Part shown: positions 7,581-13,599 of the stretch, piece by piece | How the letters are laid out: each line of letters begins with the position of its first letter | How positions within the stretch are numbered: the first letter of the stretch is position 1 | From: Acetothermia bacterium UBA3571 | Lineage (GTDB): Bacteria; Bipolaricaulota; Bipolaricaulia; Bipolaricaulales; Bipolaricaulaceae | Direction: 5' to 3' | NCBI GenBank assembly: GCA_002375995.1 | Contig: DFNI01000014.1 | Coordinates: forward strand, 1 to 29,490 | Length of the DNA: 29,490 bases | Position numbers and translations under genes: made by a program | Notes under the pieces: generated by a model | What the model was told of the DNA's origin: nothing | The model's database searches: none | What the model saw: only the letters and a program-made list of their open reading frames with translations

Positions 7581-8518
7581 CTCTCCTCCTTGAGCAGGAA
7601 GTACACATAGGCACTGGCGATGAGGGAGCAAAACAAAAGGAGCATGACGCTTATCGCTCCCGCCCGCCCGAAGTTGAGGAACCGGTAGATATTGTCCACG
7701 GTGTAAAGGCCCAGGACGTAGGTGGCCTTGGCCGGTCCCCCCTGCGTCATGGAAAAGATGGCGTCAATGGAACGGAAGGAAAAGACGGAGGTTATCAACA
7801 AGCCAGTGAGAAGGGGGCCTTTTACCATGGGAATGGAGATGTGACGGAGCTCGTGGAAGATGTCCGCGCCATCGATCCGGGCCGCTTCATAGAGCTCCGC
7901 GGGGATGCGTTCAAGGCCCGCCAAAACGAGGATGGTCAGGAACGGGATCCGGGTCCACGCATCGGCCAAGATCACGCTGAACATGGCCAGGGAGGGGTCA
8001 GCGGTGAAGTCGAGGGGGGCCTTTATGGCGCCCAGTTTGAGGAGGATATCGTTTATTACCCCGTAAGTAGGGTTGAACATCCACCCCCAAATGAACCCGG
8101 AGACGATCAGGGGAACGGCCCAAGGGAGCATCATCAGGGTCCTGAAGAAGGTGCCCCCGCGGTCGATTCGGGAAAGACACCATGCGCTGGTGAACCCGAA
8201 AAGAAAAGTGATGAACGTGGAACCCAGGCTGAAGATGAAGGTGTTCTTGACCGCGAGCCAAAACACCCGGTCGTGGAAGAGCTTGATGTAGTTGCCGAAC
8301 CCGTAGAACTTCGTAGGGCGGATGAAATCGTAGCGGTAAAAGCTTATTACCACCACGATTACCAGTGGAACCCCCACCCACAGCAGCAGGAGCAGGAGGC
8401 CCGGAAGGGACACCAGCGCCCCGAACTGGCTGTCGGAGAGCCTGAAGCGACGTGGGGGCCGCGACCCCGACGATCGCGGCCCCCCTTTCCGCCCGAGGAT
8501 GTGTTCCAATCCGATCAC
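7571..8518 (-). CDS. ABC sugar transporter permease, MalF-like (CUT1)
   Basis: A 315-residue permease. A basic N-terminal tail of about 28 residues precedes a very hydrophobic first helix (LPGLLLLLLWVGVPLVIVVVISFY), followed by about five more helices. The EAA loop reads YEAARIDGADIFHELRHISIP, a good match to the motif that docks the ATPase. The family is the MalF/UgpA group of carbohydrate importers. It starts with GTG at 8518, sharing GTGA with the stop of the binding-protein gene, so translation is coupled to it. It forms the membrane heterodimer with the next permease. Substrate identity is not visible in the sequence. Confidence 0.92.
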   Translation of the reverse strand: MIGLEHILGRKGGPRSSGSRPPRRFRLSDSQFGALVSLPGLLLLLLWVGVPLVIVVVISFYRYDFIRPTKFYGFGNYIKLFHDRVFWLAVKNTFIFSLGSTFITFLFGFTSAWCLSRIDRGGTFFRTLMMLPWAVPLIVSGFIWGWMFNPTYGVINDILLKLGAIKAPLDFTADPSLAMFSVILADAWTRIPFLTILVLAGLERIPAELYEAARIDGADIFHELRHISIPMVKGPLLTGLLITSVFSFRSIDAIFSMTQGGPAKATYVLGLYTVDNIYRFLNFGRAGAISVMLLLFCSLIASAYVYFLLKEERWS

Positions 8519-9930
8519 CAGTAGATCTCGTCGATCTCCTTCTGCGCCGCGTCCAAGGCGGCCTGGGCGTCCATCTGGCCGGTCACGGCCTTCCCGAAGT
8601 ACTCCACCAGGATGTCGATGGAGTGCTTGCTGCCCGGCGGGAACGCCTCCATGACGGCGTTTTGGGCCGAGAGCCTGAGTGCCTCGGGGAAGCGGATCTG
8701 GGCCAACACCTCTGGGTCATCGTACACCCCGGGGAAGAAGGCGTCGTTGCCCTCCACCAATACCTCGTTGCGGCACGCCTCTTTGCTCATGCGGAACTCC
8801 GCGAAGAGCATGACGGCAGCCTGGTGCTTGTCGTCGGCGAAGGGGTTGACGATGAAGCCGTCGAAGTCGATGAACGCGGCCCGGTGGGAATCGGGGTGGT
8901 TCGCGTCCCATTTAGGCGGTGCCACCACGGCGAAGTCGCCTCCCTCCACCGGGTTTCCAAACACATCGGTCTGGACGCCCGGAGCCAATTCGGGATTGGA
9001 GCAGCGCACGATGTAGGTGGAGAAGCCAAGCATCATGGCCGCCTTGCCCTTGGCGAAGACTTCCTGGTAGTCGTTCCAAGTGTAGCCCAGGCAGGCCTCG
9101 GGGGCAGATTTGTCGGTGGCGATGAAGTCGTACCAAAGCTGCCAGGAATTGCGGCCCTCGGGGCTGTTCCACACGGGTTTCCCATCCACCAAAACCCGCG
9201 CGCCCTGAGAGTAGATCCCGGCCTGGAGCATGTGGGCCAGGTTGTACTTGCCGGGGAAGACGATGCCCCAGTAGTCAGGGCCCAAGTTCTTCACCGCCCA
9301 CTCCCGGCACTTCTTGGCGGCCTCCCGTACCTCCTGCCAGGTCTCGGGGGCCTTGTCCACCCCGGCGGCCTTGAGCCAAGAGGGCCGATAGAAGAGCACG
9401 TATACCCGCATGGTATCACAGGTGGCGTACACCCGGCCGTCGGGGCCGCGCATGGCGTCCACCAAGGCCTTGGGGTAGATCTCCTGAACCTCCGGGGTCC
9501 AGAAGGGCAGGGGAGCGGCCCAGCCGGCGCCGATCACTTGCGAAAGCTCAAGGGGTGCGTCGGTGAGGGACATCCCGTGAATGGAAGGGTCGCGGGAGAC
9601 GAGGACGCTCAGGGTCTTGTCGAAGAGGATAAGGGAGGAGACCTCGATGGCCTTGACCTTGATGCCGGTGAGCTCCTCGAACTTCTTGATGTTCACCACC
9701 GTGGCGGGATCATGGCGGAGGGCGCCGCTGTTGAAGTAGACGATGTACTCTACGCCTTCAACGGCTTTCTGCCAACCTTCGGGGAGGATATATTCGTCGG
9801 CGGAGAGCCGCTCGGCCGCGGAAACCGGGCCATCCCAGTTAATAAGCTGCCACGCCGGCGTCTTGTCGCCCCCTAAAGCAACGAGCGCAATTCCCAACAC
9901 TACCCAAATCAAACTCGCGAGTTTCCTCAT
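8515..9930 (-). CDS. Extracellular (periplasmic) solute-binding protein of an ABC sugar importer
   Basis: A 471-residue family 1 (CUT1) binding protein. Residues 1-20 form a Sec signal peptide: MRK then a hydrophobic stretch ending in LVALGG. No lipobox cysteine is visible, which fits a free periplasmic protein in a diderm cell. The mature part has typical features: EYIVYFNSG, NIKKFEELTGIKVKAIE, PDGRVYATCDTMRVYVLFYRPSWLKAAGV and AFAKGKAAMMLGF-like text near residue 290 (FAKGKAAMMLGFSTYIV). The 471-residue length is a little long for the family. The ATG at 9930 follows TAGGAGGGGG. It lies 38 bases after iclR with no promoter visible between, so it is probably cotranscribed with it. Ligand unknown; context suggests a hexonate, uronate or derived polyol. 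Confidence 0.9.
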   Translation of the reverse strand: MRKLASLIWVVLGIALVALGGDKTPAWQLINWDGPVSAAERLSADEYILPEGWQKAVEGVEYIVYFNSGALRHDPATVVNIKKFEELTGIKVKAIEVSSLILFDKTLSVLVSRDPSIHGMSLTDAPLELSQVIGAGWAAPLPFWTPEVQEIYPKALVDAMRGPDGRVYATCDTMRVYVLFYRPSWLKAAGVDKAPETWQEVREAAKKCREWAVKNLGPDYWGIVFPGKYNLAHMLQAGIYSQGARVLVDGKPVWNSPEGRNSWQLWYDFIATDKSAPEACLGYTWNDYQEVFAKGKAAMMLGFSTYIVRCSNPELAPGVQTDVFGNPVEGGDFAVVAPPKWDANHPDSHRAAFIDFDGFIVNPFADDKHQAAVMLFAEFRMSKEACRNEVLVEGNDAFFPGVYDDPEVLAQIRFPEALRLSAQNAVMEAFPPGSKHSIDILVEYFGKAVTGQMDAQAALDAAQKEIDEIYW

Positions 9931-9968
9931 GGATTCCCCCTCCTATTTGTGAGAATTTTTCTGGTGGA

Positions 9969-10754
9969 TCAGGTCTTCCCCTTATCACCCCCTTCCTGGG
10001 ACGCTCTCCCCAAGGAGTTGGAGATGGCTTCAGCTACACGGAGGACCTCCTTGGAATACAATGTTTCGTTGGGGAGAATTTTTCGGCTCAAATCGGTGAT
10101 ACTGATGGCAGCGATGGGTTCATTGCAGAAATCGAAGATCGGTGCTGCTATGCAAGAGATCCCTTCTTCATGCCCCTCCCGGTCTACGGTGTAACCCTTT
10201 TTTATTACGGCACAAAGTTCTTCTAATAGCTTTTTGCGCTCAGTAATGGTGTTGCGGGTGTAGGCTTTGAAACTGACCTGGTTGAGGGTAATTTGTACCC
10301 TTTCAGAATACGTAAACGCGAGCAATGCTTTCCCCAAGCCGGTACAGTAAACGGGGGCTTTCCTTACCACACAGGAATATAGGGAGAGTGACCGGTGGGT
10401 CTTGACTTTGTCAATATACAAAATTTCTGGGCCAGCCAATTGGGCCAAGTGTACGGTAACCTGAAGTTTTTCGGCTAACTCGATGAGAAATGGGTGCGCC
10501 ACCTCGCGGACGTCGAGGCGTTCGAGGTACAAGCTCGCCAACTCCAAGACCTTGGGGCCCAATGTGTAGCTGCCGTTTTTATTTCCCACGTAGCCCTTGG
10601 AGACCAAGACGTTGAGGTACCGGTATACGGTGCTGCGGTGGGAGCACAATGAATCGCCAAGCTCCAAAGCGGTTACTCCTTCGGTCCTCGCCGCTATCAG
10701 TTCGAGAGTCTCCTGGCCTTTTTCAAAACCCAACGATCGGCTTCCACGCTCCAT
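9969..10754 (-). CDS. IclR-family transcriptional regulator
   Basis: A 261-residue regulator with the two-domain IclR plan. An N-terminal winged helix-turn-helix covers about residues 12-76 (ETLELIAARTEGVTALELG, then STVYRYLNVLVSKGYV and a YTLGPKVLEL wing end). The C-terminal effector domain includes VHLAQLAGPEILYIDKV, PVYCTGLGKALLAF, the GYTVDREGHEEGISCIAAPIFD block and AAISITDLSRK. IclR proteins often control catabolism of aromatic or sugar acids (for example KdgR). It is the first gene of the catabolic operon, so it probably autoregulates. ATG 10754 agrees with family length; a longer reading frame to 10850 would run through the promoter and operator. Its base composition is clearly lower in G+C than the neighbours (25 of 60 bases in 10201-10260). 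Confidence 0.92.
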   Translation of the reverse strand: MERGSRSLGFEKGQETLELIAARTEGVTALELGDSLCSHRSTVYRYLNVLVSKGYVGNKNGSYTLGPKVLELASLYLERLDVREVAHPFLIELAEKLQVTVHLAQLAGPEILYIDKVKTHRSLSLYSCVVRKAPVYCTGLGKALLAFTYSERVQITLNQVSFKAYTRNTITERKKLLEELCAVIKKGYTVDREGHEEGISCIAAPIFDFCNEPIAAISITDLSRKILPNETLYSKEVLRVAEAISNSLGRASQEGGDKGKT

Positions 10755-10769
10755 TGTCTCAAAAATCGC

Positions 10770-10790
10770 AATAATTTGTTGCAAATTATT
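10770..10790. promoter_or_regulatory. Perfect inverted repeat, candidate IclR operator
   Basis: AATAATTTG (10770-10778) and CAAATTATT (10782-10790) are exact inverted repeats separated by TTG. The site lies 15 bases upstream of the iclR start, overlaps the predicted -10 box of the minus-strand operon promoter and the -35 box of the divergent promoter. Binding of a dimeric regulator here would block both. That the IclR protein is the binder is inference from position. Confidence 0.7.
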
Positions 10791-10804
10791 ATAGCGGGTA
10801 TCCT
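10776..10804 (+). promoter_or_regulatory. Weak candidate promoter for the divergent hydroxyacid dehydrogenase
   Basis: TTGTTG (10776-10781) and TATCCT (10799-10804) are separated by 17 bases. The match to consensus is 3 of 6 and 4 of 6. The -35 box lies inside the inverted repeat at 10770-10790. The start codon at 10837 follows a strong AAAAGGAGG site. Coordinated control with the operon is plausible. Confidence 0.4.
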
Positions 10805-10816
10805 TGCTCCAAGCAA
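10788..10816 (-). promoter_or_regulatory. Sigma-70-type promoter of the sugar-acid operon
   Basis: Read on the minus strand, TTGCTT (10811-10816) is followed after exactly 17 bases by a consensus TATAAT (10788-10793). Transcription would begin near 10781, about 27 bases before the iclR start codon. The -10 box overlaps the inverted repeat at 10770-10790, an arrangement expected for repression. No other good promoter is visible before the transport and enzyme genes, so this one may drive all ten genes. Confidence 0.65.
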
Positions 10817-10836
10817 ACGCGCCAAAAGGAGGTCCC

Positions 10837-11826
10837 ATGAAGCGCTTCAAGGTGGTGGTTACGGATTACAACTACGCCGACTTGGAAATAGAAGCCTCCA
10901 CCCTCGCCGAATGGGGCGCTACGGTGGAGGGATTCCATTGTTCCTCCCCAGAGGAGGTGATCCAGGTCGCCCGGGAGGCCGATGCCCTGATTTCCCAATA
11001 CGCTCCCGTCACCGCTCAGGTGATAGCCTCCCTCACCAAATGCAAGGCCATAGGCCGCTACGGGATCGGGGTCGACAATATCGATGTGCCCGCCGCCACG
11101 GAAAAGGGAATCGCGGTCATCAATGTGCCCTCTTACTGTGAGGAAGAAGTTTCCGACCATGCTTTGGCCATGCTCTTGGCTTGGGTCCGGAAGGTCCCTC
11201 ACTATGCAGTCGAGGTTCGATATGGCGTTTGGGACTGGAAGACAGGAAGGCCAATATACCGCCTCCGCGGGAAGGTGTTAGGGCTGTTGGGCTTCGGGAA
11301 GATCGCGAGACACCTGGCGGCCAAGGCCAGGGCATTGGGCCTTGTGGTCCTGGCACATGATCCTTACCTCCCGGAAGAGGCCTTCAGCGGCTCGGGGGTA
11401 AAACGCGTCGGTTTTGAGGAACTCCTCGCCCAAAGCGATTTCCTCTCCATCCACGTGCCCCTGACCTCGGAGACCTACCACTTGATAAACGCCGACGCCC
11501 TCGCGCTGATGAAGCCCACTGCCTGCCTCATCAACACTTCCCGTGGCGCGGTGGTGGACGAGCAGGCGCTGGTGGAGGCGCTGAAGCGGGGGCAGTTGGC
11601 CGGGGCCTGTTTGGACGTAATGGAAAAAGAACCTCCGGATCCCGAGAACGAGCTCCTCAAGATGCCCCAGGTTTTGATTTCACCCCACGTGGCTTGGTAC
11701 TCAGAGGAGTCCGAAGGGGAGCTCCGCCGGAAGGTAGCCAACGACATCGGGAGGGCCCTGAACGGACTTCTCCCGGAGGGCTTGGTAAACCGCGAGCTTG
11801 CGTCCCGGTTCAAAAAAGGCGGCTAG
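10837..11826 (+). CDS. D-isomer 2-hydroxyacid dehydrogenase (NAD-dependent, C-terminal-binding-protein-like)
   Basis: A 329-residue member of the D-2-hydroxyacid dehydrogenase family. The Rossmann motif GLLGFGKIARHL (149-160) is followed by Asp175 in LAHDPY, pointing to NAD(H). The catalytic triad is visible: Arg236 (NTSRGAVVDE), Glu265 (VMEKEPPD) and His284 (ISPHVAW). The N-terminal substrate domain contains GRYGIGVDNIDVPAATEKGI, as in phosphoglycerate, glyoxylate and hydroxypyruvate reductases. There is no C-terminal ACT domain, so it is not a long-type SerA. It is divergent from iclR and shares its promoter region, which suggests a linked role in hydroxyacid metabolism; the substrate is unknown. 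ATG 10837 is set by AAAAGGAGG. The 3' end overlaps coaD tail to tail by 4 bases (CTAG). Confidence 0.88.
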   Translation: MKRFKVVVTDYNYADLEIEASTLAEWGATVEGFHCSSPEEVIQVAREADALISQYAPVTAQVIASLTKCKAIGRYGIGVDNIDVPAATEKGIAVINVPSYCEEEVSDHALAMLLAWVRKVPHYAVEVRYGVWDWKTGRPIYRLRGKVLGLLGFGKIARHLAAKARALGLVVLAHDPYLPEEAFSGSGVKRVGFEELLAQSDFLSIHVPLTSETYHLINADALALMKPTACLINTSRGAVVDEQALVEALKRGQLAGACLDVMEKEPPDPENELLKMPQVLISPHVAWYSEESEGELRRKVANDIGRALNGLLPEGLVNRELASRFKKGG

Positions 11827-12308
11827 CGGCCGTATTTCTCCCGCAGGGCGCGCTCGACGCATTTGGGGACGAACTTGGATACATCGCCCCCGTAGCGGGC
11901 CACCTCCTTCACGATGGAAGAAGAAAGGAAGGAATACTTCCCCGCGGTCATCAAAAACACCGTTTCCACGTCCGAGTCCAGGTCCCGGTTGGTGAGCGCC
12001 AGCTGGAACTCGTAGTCGAAATCCGATGTAGCCCGGAGCCCCCGCACGATGACATCTACCCCCAACGCCTTGGCGCACTCCACCAGGAGCCCGGAGTAGG
12101 TGATCACCTCCACATCGGTGATCCCCACCTCCCGCAGGGACTCCTCCACCAGTCTCTTCCGTTCCGCCACCGAGAAGAGAGGGGTCTTGCGGGGATTCTC
12201 CACCACCGCCACTACCAAAGGGCAGAAAAGCTTCTTCGCCCGCACGAGGACGTCAATGTGGCCGTAGGTTATGGGATCGAAGCTCCCGGGATAAAGCGCT
12301 TTAGGCAA
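11823..12308 (-). CDS. coaD: Phosphopantetheine adenylyltransferase
   Basis: A 161-residue enzyme of coenzyme A synthesis that transfers AMP from ATP to 4'-phosphopantetheine in the cytoplasm. The signature YPGSFDPITYGHIDVLVRA includes the nucleotidyltransferase motif with His17. RGLRATSDFDYEFQLALTN and TAGKYSFLSSSIVKEVA complete the family set, and the length is normal. The start is TTG at 12306-12308, preceded by AAGGAAG, because homology begins at once with PKALYPGSFDP and no ATG or GTG is nearby. It overlaps the peptidase stop by 8 bases and belongs to the rpsO-pnp run. Its stop shares CTAG with the convergent dehydrogenase gene. Confidence 0.95.
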   Translation of the reverse strand: MPKALYPGSFDPITYGHIDVLVRAKKLFCPLVVAVVENPRKTPLFSVAERKRLVEESLREVGITDVEVITYSGLLVECAKALGVDVIVRGLRATSDFDYEFQLALTNRDLDSDVETVFLMTAGKYSFLSSSIVKEVARYGGDVSKFVPKCVERALREKYGR

Positions 12309-13593
12309 CTTCCTTCACCTCCACGAATTCCTTCCCCAGGCGTTCCAGCCCGGTAGCATCTTGCCCCACCAGGGACAAGGCCGCTCGCCCGGGCACCAGG
12401 TAGGTGGCCGCGAGGTCCCGGACATCGTCCTGGGTCACCTGGGCCAGCTTCTCCAGGACCTCCGCCGGAGGAGTGAGGGGAAGCCCCAACGCCGCGAGCC
12501 ACCCCAGCCGGCCCATCCTGCCGCCTAGGGTCTCGAGCCCGAGGAGGAAGAGGCCACGCACGCGCCTTTTGGCCCACCTGAGCTCCTCCTCCGTGGGGCC
12601 ACGTCGCCCGAGATCCTCTAACTCCTCGAAGATAAGCTCCAAGATCTCCCCCGTGCGTTTGGGCTCGGCCGCGGCGTAAATCCCCAAATACCCGGCGTCG
12701 GTATAGTAACGGACGAAGGAGGTCACGGTGTACGCCCAGCCCCGCTCCTCCCGCACCCGCTGGAAGAGCCTCGAGCTCATCCCCCCGCCGACCACGGTAT
12801 GCAATACCTCCAGCGCCATCCGCTCGGGAGCCCCGGCAGGACGGGTGGGGAATCCCAAGGCCAGGTGCACTTGTTGGATCGGTCGCTCGACCACCCGCAG
12901 CCCCACCGGGCTCCGCGGGGCGTGTCTAGGGGGGAGCCCTTCCTTCCCGGGCCGGGGGAAAAGCTTCCGCGCCAACGCTTCCACCTCTTCAGGCTCGACC
13001 TTGCCGCACAAAACCACAGCCTTGCGGCCCTCCAGGTAAAACCGGTCGAAAAAACCCCACAGATCATCCCGTGCGATGGCTGCCACGGTATCCCTGCGTC
13101 CCAAGATCGGACGTCCCAAGGGGTGCCCGTCTCCCCAGAGGGCTTCCTCCAGGAGCCTCATCGCCACATCGTCGGGGCTGTCCTCGGCCTCGCGGATCTC
13201 CTCGAGGACTACCCCGCGTTCCCTCTCGATGTCGGCGGGAGCAAACCGGGGGCTGGTGACGAGCTCGGCCAAGATCCCCAGGGCCGTTTCCGTCCCCTCG
13301 GCGAGCACGGTGGAATGGTAGACCGTGTATTCCTCGGAGGTGGCGGCGTTTATTTGGCCTCCCAAGGAGTCGATGATCCGCGCTATATCCTTGGCGCTGT
13401 GTTTTTCAGTCCCTTTGAAGACCATGTGCTCAGTGAAGTGGGCAAGGCCTTCCTTTCCCGCGGGGTCCTCCCGGCTCCCGGCCGAAAGCCATATCCCCAT
13501 GGCCACGGAATTGGCGTGGGGGATGCTCTCCACGATAAGGTCCACACCCGGGGAAAGTTCCTCCCGTAGGCAGCCGGGATAAACCTCGTGCAT
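12301..13593 (-). CDS. M16-family zinc metallopeptidase (processing-peptidase/insulinase type)
   Basis: A 430-residue protein with the inverted zinc motif HFTEH (His52, Glu55, His56) and Glu132 in VVLEEIREAEDSPDD as the likely third ligand. The following domain has VVERPIQQVHLALGFPTRP and a GGGMSSRLFQRVREERGWAYTV block that forms the second half of the clamp. This is a complete catalytic subunit of the short (about 420) M16B class found beside rpsO-pnp in many bacteria. Substrates are usually short peptides; the exact role is unknown. ATG 13593 lies 6 bases after the pnp stop and has no clear ribosome site, so coupling to pnp is likely. It overlaps coaD by 8 bases. Confidence 0.92.
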   Translation of the reverse strand: MHEVYPGCLREELSPGVDLIVESIPHANSVAMGIWLSAGSREDPAGKEGLAHFTEHMVFKGTEKHSAKDIARIIDSLGGQINAATSEEYTVYHSTVLAEGTETALGILAELVTSPRFAPADIERERGVVLEEIREAEDSPDDVAMRLLEEALWGDGHPLGRPILGRRDTVAAIARDDLWGFFDRFYLEGRKAVVLCGKVEPEEVEALARKLFPRPGKEGLPPRHAPRSPVGLRVVERPIQQVHLALGFPTRPAGAPERMALEVLHTVVGGGMSSRLFQRVREERGWAYTVTSFVRYYTDAGYLGIYAAAEPKRTGEILELIFEELEDLGRRGPTEEELRWAKRRVRGLFLLGLETLGGRMGRLGWLAALGLPLTPPAEVLEKLAQVTQDDVRDLAATYLVPGRAALSLVGQDATGLERLGKEFVEVKEVA

Positions 13594-13599
13594 GTACGC

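Noticed and set aside
8452..9876. A 474-codon plus-strand open frame opposite the solute-binding protein gene
   Set aside because: Low-complexity Gly/His/Val-rich translation, no family resemblance; the opposite strand encodes an intact binding protein with signal peptide.
10755..10850. Longer IclR start at 10850
   Set aside because: It would place the promoter and palindrome inside the coding sequence and overlap the divergent gene start. The ATG at 10754 gives the normal family length.
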